The notes: generated by a model from the sequence alone, not told the origin. Positions 26,850-35,696 are shown, counted from the stretch's first letter. The stretch: DNA of 42,068 nucleotides from an uncultured Peptostreptococcaceae bacterium (GCA_905235115.1 CAJOKT010000032.1:1-42068); one strand, 5' to 3'. A program made the numbers and translations.

Positions 26850-26864
26850 TGGCACGTTTTTTGC
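26850..26864 (+). promoter_or_regulatory. sigma-54 (-24/-12) promoter upstream of abfD
   Basis: TGGCACG-TTTT-TTGC matches the sigma-54 consensus TGGCACG-N4-TTGC in every defined position, with GG and GC separated by 10 bases. It starts three bases after the lpdA stop codon. Initiation near 26876 would put the following hairpin (26921-26949) in the leader of the abfD transcript. A sigma-54 activator gene lies downstream at 28604. Confidence 0.8.
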
Positions 26865-26920
26865 GACAATGTTTGCAGGCGTGTCCGGCAAGTTTTTGAT
26901 TAATACAGATTTGATGAAAT

Positions 26921-26949
26921 GGCCCCGGAACCATCCGGGGTCGTTTTTT
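26921..26949 (+). terminator. intrinsic terminator after lpdA, inside the sigma-54 leader of abfD
   Basis: A GGCCCCGG/CCGGGGTC stem (one G-U pair) with a 6-base loop is followed by GTTTTTT. It can end lpdA transcripts, but any transcript from the sigma-54 promoter at 26850 must also pass it. Confidence 0.8.
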
Positions 26950-26958
26950 AAAAAAAGT

Positions 26959-26988
26959 TTGAAAACTGGATACATTTTACTGTATAGT
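26959..26988 (+). promoter_or_regulatory. putative sigma-A promoter of abfD
   Basis: TTGAAA (26959-26964) and TATAGT (26983-26988) are spaced by 18 bases and lie downstream of the terminator, giving a leader of about 60 bases. abfD may therefore have both a sigma-54 and a housekeeping promoter. Confidence 0.5.
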
Positions 26989-27011
26989 ATTACGAAGAAT
27001 TACCTGCCGGA

Positions 27012-27029
27012 ATTGTGCCTTAACACAAT
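27012..27029. repeat. operator-like dyad ATTGTG-CCTTAA-CACAAT
   Basis: Perfect 6-base arms lie just downstream of the predicted abfD start of transcription. They resemble a Rex redox-repressor site, but the gap is two bases too short for the usual Rex spacing. Confidence 0.35.
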
Positions 27030-27055
27030 GATATATATCGCAAAGGAGACATGTT

Positions 27056-28524
27056 ATGAGCTTAATGACCGGATCGGAATACGTTGAGAGCCTCAGGAGA
27101 CTCAATACCAGAGTGTATATGTTCGGAGAGAAGGTGGACAACTGGGTTGATCATCCCATAATCCGTCCCTCCATCCACTGTGTGGCCAACTGGCGCAGGA
27201 CCCTCAGTACGAGGATCTTATGACTGCCACATCCAGCCTGACCGGAAGGAAGATCAACCGCTTCACCCATCTTCATCAGTCCGCGGAGGACCTGATCAAA
27301 AAAGTCGAAATGCAGAGACTGCTGGGGCAGAAGACAGCCAGCTGCTTCCAGAGGTGCGTGGGAATGGACGCTTTCAACGCAGTGTACAGCACCACCTATG
27401 AGATCGATGAAAAGTACGGAACAAACTATCACGAGAACTTCAGGAAGTTCCTTATCATGGTCCAGGATCAGGACCTGACCGTGGACGGGGCAATGACGGA
27501 TCCCAAGGGCGACCGTTCCAAGGCTCCCCACGAACAGGCGGACCCGGATCTTTTCCTCCACATAGTGGAGAGAAGGCCTGACGGTATCGTTGTCCGCGGA
27601 GCCAAGGCCCACCAGACAGGCACCATCAATTCCCACTGGCACATTGTCATGCCTACTATTGCCTTGAGGGAGGAGGACAGGGACTACGCTGTATCCTTCG
27701 CCACCCCCTCTGACGCGGAAGGCATCTTCATGATCTACGGACGCCAGTCCTGCGACACCAGGAAGCTGGAGGAGCAGGTGGGAATGGACGTCGGGAACCC
27801 AGCATTCGGCGGCCAGGAGGCCCTGGTGGTCTTCGACAACGTGTTCATCCCCAACGAATACATCTTCATGTGCGGAGAGTACGACTTCGCCGGCATGATG
27901 GTGGAGCGCTTCGCAGGATACCACCGCCAGAGTTACGGCGGCTGCAAGGTAGGCGTGGGTGACGTGGTCATCGGAGCCGCGGCTCTCGCCGCAGAGTACA
28001 ACGGAGCGGAAAAAGCTTCCGCCGTGAAGGACAAGCTCATCGAGATGACCCATCTCAACGAGACGCTTTTCTCCTGCGGCATCGCATGCTCCGCCCGGGG
28101 CTGTCCCACCAAGGCGGGCAACTATCAGATCGATCTGCTTCTGGCCAACGTGTGCAAGCAGAACGTGACCCGCTTCCCCTACGAGATCGTCAGGCTGGCC
28201 GAGGACATCGCAGGAGGCCTCATGGTAACCATGCCATCCAACAAGGATTTCCAGTCTTCCACCATCGCCGGCCGCAACGGTGAGACCATCGGCGAATTCT
28301 GCAATAAGTATTTTGCGACGAAGGAGGGAGTTTCCACCGAGGACAGGATGAAGGTGCTCCGCCTTCTTGAAAATCTGTGTCTGGGTACCGCTGCCGTAGG
28401 CTACAGGACCGAGTCCATGCACGGTGCTGGCTCGCCTCAGGCCCAGAGGATCATGATCGCCCGCCAGGGCAACATCCAGGGCAAAAAAGACCTGGCCAAA
28501 GATATCGCAGGCATTGAAAAATAG
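27056..28524 (+). CDS. abfD: 4-hydroxybutyryl-CoA dehydratase/vinylacetyl-CoA isomerase, with a frameshifting deletion
   Basis: AbfD converts 4-hydroxybutyryl-CoA to crotonyl-CoA using FAD and a [4Fe-4S] cluster through a ketyl-radical mechanism. ATG 27056 follows AAAGGAGA and reads SLMTGSEYVESLRRLNTRVY, then VDHPIIRPSIHCVA. At 27188/27189 the frame breaks: the homologous sequence should continue M-T-Y-E-LAQDPQYEDLMT, and LAQDPQYEDLMT appears in another frame. A loss of 10 bases explains both the missing residues and the shift; the repaired length would be 492 residues, close to the roughly 490 of the known enzyme. The rest is intact, including TASCFQRC and HLNETLFSCGIAC, which supply the probable cluster ligands. 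As read, translation stops at 27223, overlapping an ATG at 27220. It is either an error in the sequence or a recent inactivation. Confidence 0.9.
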
Positions 28525-28563
28525 AAGTTAAACTGCGCCGGCTGATGCAGGATTGAAAGAAAG

Positions 28564-28581
28564 CGATGCGTTTTTGCATCA
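28564..28581. promoter_or_regulatory. candidate activator-binding dyad A (CGATGCG-TTTT-TGCATCA)
   Basis: This dyad, with a 6-base core on each side, has the same 7-4-7 layout as the dyad at 30366. It lies between abfD and the activator gene, 23 bases before the activator start. A half-site (GATGCAGGATTG) precedes it near 28541. It is probably a binding site for the adjacent sigma-54 activator, perhaps autoregulatory; that is inference. Confidence 0.55.
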
Positions 28582-28603
28582 TGGACAGAGAAAGGGTCTT
28601 GAT

Positions 28604-30355
28604 ATGGAGAACAATGTCACACAATTTCTGAGCAACAAGAGAATCCGAAGCCTCTATCCGCTGCTCATCATCGATGAGGCCCAGAAGATCACCTATGCCA
28701 ACAATGCAGCATACATCTTCTTTAAATCCATCGATGTCATAAAATCAGGAGGATCCATAGAGGGCAGAGACCTTGAGGATTTTGTGCCTGACTATACTTC
28801 AAGAAAAGATCTTCAGGACAGAGTGTTCGTTTCCGATCTCGGAGGCCGCAGCTGCTATATCATTCCTATCTATCCGGAGGAAAAACTGATCCGCGGGGTG
28901 AGAGGCCTGGTCATTATAGATGCCCACTCCAATGAAGAGTACGAATCGGAGCTGATCTATCAGAGAAGGCTGGCCGGAAATTTCAGGGAGATACTGGAGG
29001 GTTCTTTCGACGGCATACTGGTCACCGACGTGGAGGGCAAGGTGCTCTTCGTCAACAAGTCATATGAGAGGGTGGCCGAGATCAAGCGGGAAGAGATCAT
29101 GGGGAAGTATATGCGTGAGCTCATCAATCCGGTGTGGATGCCGGAGTCCGTGGCCCATGTGGTGGCCCGTGAGAAAAAGGCGGTATCCATCCGGCAGGTC
29201 ACCAAGTCCGGCAACCACATAATGGTCACCGGCACGCCCATATTCGGACCTGACGGCAGCATCGACCGCATTGTGATAAATGCCAGGGATATAACTGAGA
29301 TATATAACCTGACCGAGGAACTGCAGAGAGCTAAGGAGACCGAGAAGCTCTATATAAACAGGATCAGTCCCTCGCTGGTGGGCACAGACGACAGCAATCA
29401 GGAAGTGCTGGCTTCCAGCGAGGAGATGAAGGCTGCCCTGATGCTGGCAGAAAAGGTGGCCAACTTCCAGGTCACCGTCCTGATCACCGGGGAATCCGGA
29501 GTGGGAAAGGAAGAGGTAGCCAAACTCATACACAACAAGAGCCTTAGAAAGGACAAGCCCTTCGTGGTGATCAACTGCAGCGCCATTCCCGATACCCTGC
29601 TGGAGTCGGAACTTTTCGGATACGAAAAGGGTGCTTTCACCGGAGCTATGCAGTCCGGCAAGGAGGGACTTCTTGAGACCGCCGAAGGGGGAACGGTATT
29701 TCTGGATGAGATCGGTGACATGCCTCTCGACTTCCAGGTGAAGCTGCTCCGTTTCCTGGAATCCAAGGAGGTGAGACGTGTGGGGGCCGTGGACTCCAAG
29801 ATAGTGGACGTCCGGGTCATCACCGCCACCAACAGAGATCTGGAGGCCCAGGTGAGGGAAGGGACCTTCAGAGAAGATCTGTACTACAGGCTCAACGTGG
29901 TGCAGATCAAGGTACCGCCGCTCAGGAAGAGGGTGGATGACATCCTGCCTCTGGCAGCACTCTTCCTCACCAGATACAACAAAAAATACGATCAGCAGAA
30001 GCAACTGACCTATGACTTGGTGAAGGAACTGGAGGACTACAGCTGGCCCGGAAATGTGAGACAGCTCAAGAACGTAATGGAGAATCTGGTTATCACCAGC
30101 GATACCGATTATCTGCAGGTCAGCGACCTGCCCTGGAAAGAGGGATGGCGAAAGAACGAGGTGCAGAAGACCATAGACGCTCTGGCACAGAACAACATTA
30201 TTGGACTGAATGATGCGGTGGAGGCACTGGAAAAGCAGATGCTCACCAAAGCCAAGAGGGACTATGGTTCCAGCCGGAAGATCGCCGAAAAGCTTAATGT
30301 GAACCAATCCACCATAGTCAGAAAACTTCATAAATATGGCCTGGATAAGGAATAA
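28604..30355 (+). CDS. PAS-containing sigma-54-dependent transcriptional activator
   Basis: This 583-residue bacterial enhancer-binding protein starts at ATG 28604 behind AAAGGG; the in-frame TTG at 28553 lies within the upstream dyad and is rejected. Residues about 1-115 look like a first PAS-like sensor. Residues about 125-245 are a clearer PAS domain (FDGILVTDVEGKVLFVNKSYERVAEI). The AAA+ domain has GESGVGKE (Walker A), ELFGYEKGAFTGA (the sigma-54-contacting loop), GGTVFLDEIGDM (Walker B) and FREDLYYRLNVV (arginine-finger region). A Fis-type helix-turn-helix is at the end (SSRKIAEKLNVNQSTIVRKL). There is no receiver domain, so it probably senses a ligand or redox state directly. The two sigma-54 promoters nearby are its likely targets. 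Confidence 0.93.
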   Translation: MENNVTQFLSNKRIRSLYPLLIIDEAQKITYANNAAYIFFKSIDVIKSGGSIEGRDLEDFVPDYTSRKDLQDRVFVSDLGGRSCYIIPIYPEEKLIRGVRGLVIIDAHSNEEYESELIYQRRLAGNFREILEGSFDGILVTDVEGKVLFVNKSYERVAEIKREEIMGKYMRELINPVWMPESVAHVVAREKKAVSIRQVTKSGNHIMVTGTPIFGPDGSIDRIVINARDITEIYNLTEELQRAKETEKLYINRISPSLVGTDDSNQEVLASSEEMKAALMLAEKVANFQVTVLITGESGVGKEEVAKLIHNKSLRKDKPFVVINCSAIPDTLLESELFGYEKGAFTGAMQSGKEGLLETAEGGTVFLDEIGDMPLDFQVKLLRFLESKEVRRVGAVDSKIVDVRVITATNRDLEAQVREGTFREDLYYRLNVVQIKVPPLRKRVDDILPLAALFLTRYNKKYDQQKQLTYDLVKELEDYSWPGNVRQLKNVMENLVITSDTDYLQVSDLPWKEGWRKNEVQKTIDALAQNNIIGLNDAVEALEKQMLTKAKRDYGSSRKIAEKLNVNQSTIVRKLHKYGLDKE

Positions 30356-30383
30356 TGCATCTGAGCGATGCAGGAATGCATCG
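30356..30383. promoter_or_regulatory. candidate enhancer dyad B for the sigma-54 activator
   Basis: CGATGCA-GGAA-TGCATCG (30366-30383) is a perfect 7-base dyad, overlapping a second one, TGCATC-N5-GATGCA (30356-30372). It starts right after the activator stop codon and lies about 110 bases upstream of the sigma-54 promoter at 30490, a normal enhancer distance. The layout matches dyad A at 28564. Confidence 0.65.
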
Positions 30384-30421
30384 AAATCGGCCGCCGCTAA
30401 GAAGACATGTAAGATGGACGA

Positions 30422-30473
30422 GACCCAAAAACCCGCTGAAACAAGGGTTTTTTGGGTCTTTTTTTCTTTTTTT
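30422..30473 (+). terminator. intrinsic terminator of the activator gene
   Basis: A stem of GACCCAAAAACCC (30422-30434) with GGGTTTTTTGGGTC (30445-30458) is followed by a T-rich tract. It separates the activator transcript from the downstream operon and sits between the enhancer dyad and the sigma-54 promoter. Confidence 0.85.
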
Positions 30474-30489
30474 AGAAAAAAAATTATGG

Positions 30490-30505
30490 TTGGCACACTA
30501 GATGC
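30490..30505 (+). promoter_or_regulatory. sigma-54 promoter of the crotonyl-CoA operon
   Basis: TTGGCACACTAGATGCT has the invariant GG and GC dinucleotides 10 bases apart and a TTGGCAC -24 box; the -12 box (ATGC) is one base off consensus. Initiation would be near 30516, about 45 bases before the acyl-CoA dehydrogenase start. Confidence 0.7.
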
Positions 30506-30559
30506 TATCTACTATAGAGCAACAGCTTTTGGGAATAACTTAACAATTTGGAGGAAGCA

Positions 30560-31702
30560 ATGGAATTCAGTTATTCAAGAGAACAACAGATGGTAAAGCA
30601 GATGCTCAGCGACTTCTGCGAGAGGGAGATCGCGCCCATTGCCGCTGAGATCGACGAAGAAGCAAGATATCCATATGAGACTGTAGCCAAATTGGGGGAA
30701 TTAGGCATCATGGGAATGCCTTTCCCGCCTGAGCTCGGAGGAGCCGGCTCGGATTATTTGACATACATCATGGCCGTGGAGGAGATAAGCAAAACAGACG
30801 CCTCGCACGGTGTAATAGTGCAGACGCACAACGCCCTCTGCTGCTGGCCTATCTTCACCTACGGGACTGAAGAACAGAAACAGAAGTTCCTTCCGGATCT
30901 TCTGTCAGGCAAGAAGCTTGGAGCTTTTGGTCTTACGGAGCCAAACGCAGGAACTGATGCTGGAGGGACTCAGACAAAGGCGGTACTGGACGGAGATGAA
31001 TGGGTCCTGAACGGTTCCAAGATATTCATCTCGGGAGGCGGCATCGCGGACACCTATGTGATCTTCGCCGTAACTGAGAAGGGCATCGGTACCAAAGGCA
31101 TATCCGCTTTCATAGTTGAGAAGGGGACTCCCGGATTCACTTCTCCCAAGCACGAGAACAAGATGGGGATCAGAGGATCCATCGCAGCGGAGCTGGTATT
31201 CGAGGACTGCAGGATCCCCAAGGAGAACCTTCTCGGTCAGCAGGGAAAGGGCTTCAAGATCGCCATGAGCGCCCTGGACGTGGGAAGACTGGGAATCGCC
31301 GCTCAGGCACTGGGCATCGCACAGGGAGCCTTCGATGAGACCGTCAAATATATGAAGCAGAGAAAACAGTTCGGGAAGACTCTGGACAAGTTCCAGGCGC
31401 TGCAGTTCGAAATGGCCAACATGAAGACAAGGATCGACGGAGCCAGATTCCTTCTCTATCATGCCGCGTGGGCAAGAGATGCCGGCGAGGACAAGCTGAG
31501 TCCCCTGGCTGCCGAGGCCAAGCTGGCCTGCTCTGAGGCCGCCAGCTACGTGGTGGACAAGGCAGTACAGTTCCACGGCGGTTACGGATATATAAAGGAT
31601 TATCCGGTGGAGAGGATGTACAGAGATCAGAAGATCACAGAGATATATGAAGGCACATCTGAAGTAATGAAGATGGTAATGGCCGGAGATATTTTCAGGT
31701 AG
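30560..31702 (+). CDS. bcd: short-chain acyl-CoA dehydrogenase (butyryl-CoA dehydrogenase type)
   Basis: This 380-residue FAD enzyme probably reduces crotonyl-CoA to butyryl-CoA together with the electron-transferring flavoprotein encoded next to it. Typical segments are FGLTEPNAGTDAGGTQT (FAD/substrate), GSKIFISGGGIADTYVIFAV, RKQFGKTLDKFQALQF, and QFHGGYGYIKDYPVERMYRDQKITEIYEGTSEV, which contains the catalytic glutamate in YEGT. The start at 30560 follows GGAGGA; the longer frame from a TTG at 30548 is rejected. It leads a long operon (genes 0-50 bases apart) behind a sigma-54 promoter. Other short-chain enoyl-CoA reductases, such as acryloyl-CoA reductase, cannot be excluded, because a 2-hydroxyacyl-CoA dehydratase shares the operon. 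Confidence 0.9.
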   Translation: MEFSYSREQQMVKQMLSDFCEREIAPIAAEIDEEARYPYETVAKLGELGIMGMPFPPELGGAGSDYLTYIMAVEEISKTDASHGVIVQTHNALCCWPIFTYGTEEQKQKFLPDLLSGKKLGAFGLTEPNAGTDAGGTQTKAVLDGDEWVLNGSKIFISGGGIADTYVIFAVTEKGIGTKGISAFIVEKGTPGFTSPKHENKMGIRGSIAAELVFEDCRIPKENLLGQQGKGFKIAMSALDVGRLGIAAQALGIAQGAFDETVKYMKQRKQFGKTLDKFQALQFEMANMKTRIDGARFLLYHAAWARDAGEDKLSPLAAEAKLACSEAASYVVDKAVQFHGGYGYIKDYPVERMYRDQKITEIYEGTSEVMKMVMAGDIFR

Positions 31703-31718
31703 AGGGAGGAAGACCTAA

Positions 31719-32507
31719 ATGAAGATAATTGTATGCGTAAAGCAGGTGCCTAACACCACAGAGATCAGGATCAATCCCGAGACCGGGACACTGATCAGAG
31801 ACGGAGTGCCTTCCATACTGAATCCGGACGATGCCAACGCACTGGAGGAAGCTCTCAAGCTCAAGGACGCCAACCCCGGGTCCACCGTTACAGTGATCAC
31901 CATGGGTCCGCCTCAGGCTGTGAAGATGCTTCAGGAATGCTCCGCCATGGGAGCTGATGAGGTGATACTTCTTTCAGACAGAGCGCTGGGTGGATCAGAT
32001 ACATGGGCCACATCCAACGCGGTGGCCGCAGGCATCAGGAAGATCGGGGAGTACGACATAATTTTTTGCGGAAGGCAGGCCATCGACGGCGATACCGCCC
32101 AGGTGGGTCCCCAGATCGCAGAGAAGCTGGGACTTCCTCAGGTGTCCTACGTGAAGAGGTTCCAGAGGGACGGAGATCATGTCATCGTGGACAGAGCCCT
32201 GGAGGACGGTTACGAGACCCTCAGGGTGAAGATGCCCTGCATGCTGACCTGTATCAAGGAACTGAACACCCCGAGATACATGAGCATTCCCGGGATATTG
32301 AAAGCCGTGAAGAAGGAAGTCACCGTATGGAATGCAGAGGACATCGGCGTGGACCTTCAGACTGTGGGACTCAAGGCATCCCCCACCAACGTATTCAAGT
32401 CCTTTACACCCAAGCCCAAGGGAGCCGGCGTCACTGTTGAGGGTGATACACCCAGAGAGAAGTCGGAGAATCTCTTAAAGAGCATGAAACAGAGACACAT
32501 CATCTAA
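31719..32507 (+). CDS. etfB: electron transfer flavoprotein subunit beta
   Basis: This 262-residue EtfB begins [16 protein letters not shown], the usual family start. It has [18 protein letters not shown] and [23 protein letters not shown], the conserved AMP/FAD-binding region. With EtfA it carries electrons to or from the acyl-CoA dehydrogenase; in clostridia the Bcd-Etf complex can bifurcate electrons from NADH to crotonyl-CoA and ferredoxin. Whether this pair bifurcates cannot be read with certainty from the sequence. It starts 16 bases after the dehydrogenase stop with GGAGGA upstream. Confidence 0.95.
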   Translation: MKIIVCVKQVPNTTEIRINPETGTLIRDGVPSILNPDDANALEEALKLKDANPGSTVTVITMGPPQAVKMLQECSAMGADEVILLSDRALGGSDTWATSNAVAAGIRKIGEYDIIFCGRQAIDGDTAQVGPQIAEKLGLPQVSYVKRFQRDGDHVIVDRALEDGYETLRVKMPCMLTCIKELNTPRYMSIPGILKAVKKEVTVWNAEDIGVDLQTVGLKASPTNVFKSFTPKPKGAGVTVEGDTPREKSENLLKSMKQRHII

Positions 32508-32518
32508 GGAGGAGAGCG

Positions 32519-33601
32519 ATGAAAGATTTCAGCGAGTACAAAAACGTCTGGGTGTTCTGCGAACAGAGATCCGGAAAACTCATGAATGTTGCTCTTGAAC
32601 TCGTGGGAGAAGGGCACACATTATCCAGGGAGATCGGGCCGGACTGCAAGCTTGTTGCCCTCCTCGTGGGAAACAATGTAGAAGGGCTCAAGGATGAGCT
32701 TTACAGCTATGGGGCAGACTCGGTCTACGTCATCGAGGACGATCTTCTGGAGCACTATACTACAGACGGCTACACCAAGGTCATAGTGGATGCTGTAAAT
32801 GAATATAAGCCGGAGATCGTGCTTTTCGGAGCAACACATATAGGCCGCGACCTGGCACCCAGGGTAGCGGCCAGACTGAACACCGGTCTCACCGCCGACT
32901 GCACCAGACTGGACATCAAGGTGTCAGACTACATGGATTACCTTGAGACATACACTACCGCAAGCCTGGCAGGACTGGACAGGGATGACGACAACAAGGG
33001 CCTTAAGCAGACCCGTCCGGCCTTCGGCGGAAACCTGATGGCTACCATCGTCACACCGAACACCAGACCTCAGATGGCTACGGTGCGTCCGGGGGTAATG
33101 GCTAAGAGAGAGCCGGTGAATGGCGCATCCGGCGAGCTGGTCAGAGTGAAGCCCGATCTCAGGAAAGAAGATATTAATGTTGAACTTCTGAATGTGGTCA
33201 AGGCCGCCAGGGAGATGGTATCTCTCACCGACGCCAAGATCATCTGCTCCGGTGGACGCGGTCTGGGCGGACCGGAGGGGTTCAAGCTCATAAAGGAACT
33301 GGCCGATAAGGTCGGCGGAGTGGTAGGTTCTTCCCGCGCCGCGGTGGATGCGGGCTGGATCGATCCCTCCCACCAGGTAGGACAGACGGGAACCACAGTC
33401 AAGCCTGACATCTACTTTGCCTGCGGCATCTCAGGCGCCATCCAGCACCAGGCAGGCATGTCCGATTCCAGGATCATCGTTGCCATAAACAAGGATCCTG
33501 ACTGCCCCATGATGAAGCTGGCGGATTACGCCGTTGAAGGGGACCTGTATAAGGTGATCCCGGAGATCATAGCCCTCTGGGACGAGGTCAGGGAAGGATA
33601 A
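32519..33601 (+). CDS. etfA: electron transfer flavoprotein subunit alpha
   Basis: This 360-residue EtfA has the N-terminal [23 protein letters not shown] and the C-terminal FAD-binding segments [35 protein letters not shown] and [12 protein letters not shown]. The last residues ([28 protein letters not shown]) are typical. There is no extra ferredoxin domain at the N-terminus. It lies 11 bases after etfB, with AAGGAGGAG before its ATG, and forms the electron carrier for the acyl-CoA dehydrogenase of this operon. Confidence 0.95.
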   Translation: MKDFSEYKNVWVFCEQRSGKLMNVALELVGEGHTLSREIGPDCKLVALLVGNNVEGLKDELYSYGADSVYVIEDDLLEHYTTDGYTKVIVDAVNEYKPEIVLFGATHIGRDLAPRVAARLNTGLTADCTRLDIKVSDYMDYLETYTTASLAGLDRDDDNKGLKQTRPAFGGNLMATIVTPNTRPQMATVRPGVMAKREPVNGASGELVRVKPDLRKEDINVELLNVVKAAREMVSLTDAKIICSGGRGLGGPEGFKLIKELADKVGGVVGSSRAAVDAGWIDPSHQVGQTGTTVKPDIYFACGISGAIQHQAGMSDSRIIVAINKDPDCPMMKLADYAVEGDLYKVIPEIIALWDEVREG

Positions 33602-33613
33602 GGAGAGCAAAAG

Positions 33614-34816
33614 ATGAGAGAAGTAGTGATCGTAGACGGAATGCGCACAGCATTCGGCAAGAGAGGTGGAGTGTTCAGGGTATTCACTCCCTCCGATCTG
33701 GCGGGAAAGACCATCAGAGGCCTTTGCGACAAGACCGGCATTCTGGAGAGAGGCAAGGTGGACTCCGTGTTCGCGGGATGCGCCTGGGGAGACATCGACT
33801 GCAACAACTTTGCGAGATATTCCATGTTGAAGGCCGGCCTGCCATATGAGACATCTGCCACATACATCGAGATGCAGTGCGGCTCATCCATCACCTGCAT
33901 CAACAACGCAGCCCTTCAGATCGCCTGCGGCGTCATCGACGTGGCCATCGCAGGAGGAGCGGAGACCCACTCCAGAACAGCCTGTAAGTTTCCCACCTTT
34001 GCGGAGCCCTACAAGGAGGAGCCTCCCAGGGCCGCAAAAAACAGGCTTGCCCCCACAGATGACCAGGACATCTCCATGATCGAGGTGGCTGACGGCATGG
34101 CAAAGCGTTGGGGGATCTCCAGAGAGGACTGTGACCGGTTCGCATATGACAGCCAGATGAGGGCCAAGGCTTCCATCGAGGCAGGATACTTCAGGGAAGA
34201 GATCCTTCCCATAGAGGTGAAATACACGAGAAAGAGCGATCCGGTGATCATCGACCAGGATGAGCATCCCAGATTCAACACCACCATGGAAGGTCTGGCC
34301 AAGATGAGGCCTGTCATGGAAGGCGGAGTCACCACCGCAGGGAACGCCTCCGGTTTAAACGACGGAGCAGCCTTCCTTCTGATGATGGCAAGAGAGACCG
34401 CCGAAGAGCTGGGCTACAAGCCTCTGGCCAGATGGGTGGGCGGCAAGGATGTAGGGGTGGAGCCCAGATTCATGGGCATCGGCCCCGCATACTCCAACCT
34501 TCACCTGCTCAATAAGAACGGACTTAAGATCTCCGACATGGACATTATCGAGTGCAATGAGGCTTTTGCGGCTCAGAACCTGGGAGTCATCAGGGAGATG
34601 GAGAACCTGACCGGTGAGAAGGTGGACCGTTCCAAGTGGAACCCTTTGGGCGGCGCCATAGCCTTCGGACATCCCAACGGAGCATCCGGCGGAAGGCTTG
34701 CGCTCTTCACAGTCAAACAGCTTATCAGGACTGGCGGCAGATACGGACTCTTCGGAGCCTGCTGCGGTGGAGGTCTGGGAGTTTCCACGCTGGTGGAAAA
34801 CATATATGAAGGTTGA
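33614..34816 (+). CDS. thl: acetyl-CoA C-acetyltransferase (thiolase)
   Basis: This 400-residue thiolase cleaves acetoacetyl-CoA to two acetyl-CoA, or runs in reverse in butyrate synthesis. The nucleophilic cysteine is in EMQCGSSI, the histidine in GGAIAFGHPNGASGGR, and the second cysteine in FGACCGGGLG; IECNEAFAAQ is also typical. It starts 12 bases after etfA with AAGGAGAG upstream. Its place beside hydroxyacyl-CoA dehydrogenase and crotonase supports a C4 acyl-CoA substrate. The sequence around the active cysteine (CGSSITCINNA) differs somewhat from the common CGSGLKA form, so a different chain preference is possible. Confidence 0.92.
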   Translation: MREVVIVDGMRTAFGKRGGVFRVFTPSDLAGKTIRGLCDKTGILERGKVDSVFAGCAWGDIDCNNFARYSMLKAGLPYETSATYIEMQCGSSITCINNAALQIACGVIDVAIAGGAETHSRTACKFPTFAEPYKEEPPRAAKNRLAPTDDQDISMIEVADGMAKRWGISREDCDRFAYDSQMRAKASIEAGYFREEILPIEVKYTRKSDPVIIDQDEHPRFNTTMEGLAKMRPVMEGGVTTAGNASGLNDGAAFLLMMARETAEELGYKPLARWVGGKDVGVEPRFMGIGPAYSNLHLLNKNGLKISDMDIIECNEAFAAQNLGVIREMENLTGEKVDRSKWNPLGGAIAFGHPNGASGGRLALFTVKQLIRTGGRYGLFGACCGGGLGVSTLVENIYEG

Positions 34817-34835
34817 GACCAAGGAGGAGGCAAAT

Positions 34836-35696
34836 ATGATCAAAAAAGTAGGAGTCGTGGGCGCCGGCATGATGGGCGCGGAGATCGCTCTTTGCTTCGA
34901 GAAGGCAGGCTACCCCACAGTACTTAACGACATATCCATGGAACTTGCCAGGAAGGGTGTGGAGAAGCAGGACAAGGTCATGTCCAAGTCCATCTCAAAG
35001 GGCAAGATGACGGAGGAGGAGAAGGAGGCCGCTCTCAGGCTGGTCACACCGTCGGCGGACTATGAGGATCTTAAGGACTGCGACCTTATCATCGAGGCCG
35101 CCCTTGAGAACCTGGAGGTGAAGCTGGGGATCTTCGAGGAGCTGGACAAGATCTGCAAGCCGGAGACCATATTTTGCTCCAACACATCATCCATCTCCAT
35201 CACCAAGCTGAGCTCCGCAGTGGGAGAGGCCAGGAAGGCAAGATTCCTGGGCACCCACTTCAATTCCCCCGCTTCCGTTATGAAGCTGGTGGAGGTGATC
35301 CCGGGGCTTCTCACGGACAAGGAGAGAGCTGACGAGGTCTATGACCTTCTGGCATCCATTGAGAAGGAGCCCGTAAGGGTGAAGGACGTGGTGGGCTTCG
35401 GCCTGAACCGCATCTTCCACTGCATGTACGGGGAAGCCATGAGGCTCATTGAAGAGGGTGTCTGCACCCCTGAGGACGTGGACAAGATCTGCAAGTACGG
35501 ACTGGGCCACCCCATGGGCATCTGCGCACTTCTGGACATCACGGGCCACGACCTGAATCTGGCGGTGGACCAGATCATGTTCGAGGGCTACGGCGAGAGA
35601 TTCAGACCCTCACCGGTGATCCAGAGAATGGTGGACGCCGGAAACCTGGGCCGCAAGAGCGGCAAGGGCTTCTACGACTATACCGACAAGAAATGA
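34836..35696 (+). CDS. hbd: 3-hydroxybutyryl-CoA dehydrogenase
   Basis: This 286-residue NAD(P)-dependent enzyme interconverts acetoacetyl-CoA and 3-hydroxybutyryl-CoA. The start at 34836 (MIKKVGVVGAGMMGAEIA) follows AAGGAGGAGG; an in-frame extension reaching back to 34698 lies inside the thiolase gene and is rejected. GAGMMG is the nucleotide-binding loop, and CSNTSSISITKLSS, GTHFNSPASVMKLVEVIPG (catalytic His) and VKDVVGFGLNRIFH are typical of the family. The length is standard for the clostridial single-domain enzyme. It is part of the sigma-54-controlled operon. Confidence 0.95.
   Translation: MIKKVGVVGAGMMGAEIALCFEKAGYPTVLNDISMELARKGVEKQDKVMSKSISKGKMTEEEKEAALRLVTPSADYEDLKDCDLIIEAALENLEVKLGIFEELDKICKPETIFCSNTSSISITKLSSAVGEARKARFLGTHFNSPASVMKLVEVIPGLLTDKERADEVYDLLASIEKEPVRVKDVVGFGLNRIFHCMYGEAMRLIEEGVCTPEDVDKICKYGLGHPMGICALLDITGHDLNLAVDQIMFEGYGERFRPSPVIQRMVDAGNLGRKSGKGFYDYTDKK

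Noticed and set aside
26850-26864. Third sigma-54 box near 1727-1740 (GCGGCACTTTTGCTT)
   Set aside because: The GG and GC dinucleotides are 7 bases apart instead of 10.
27012-27029. Rex-binding site before abfD (and the similar dyad at 17721)
   Set aside because: Known Rex sites have 8 bases between the TTGTK and MACAA half-sites; both dyads here have 6, so they are listed only as unassigned inverted repeats.
27220-28524. Independent 434-residue gene starting at ATG 27220
   Set aside because: Conserved AbfD sequence (LAQDPQYEDL) continues upstream of this ATG in the same frame, and the true N-terminus is encoded from 27056 in a shifted frame.
34698-34835. N-terminal extension of 3-hydroxybutyryl-CoA dehydrogenase
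   Set aside because: It lies inside the thiolase gene and has no family similarity; AAGGAGGAGG precedes the internal ATG at 34836.
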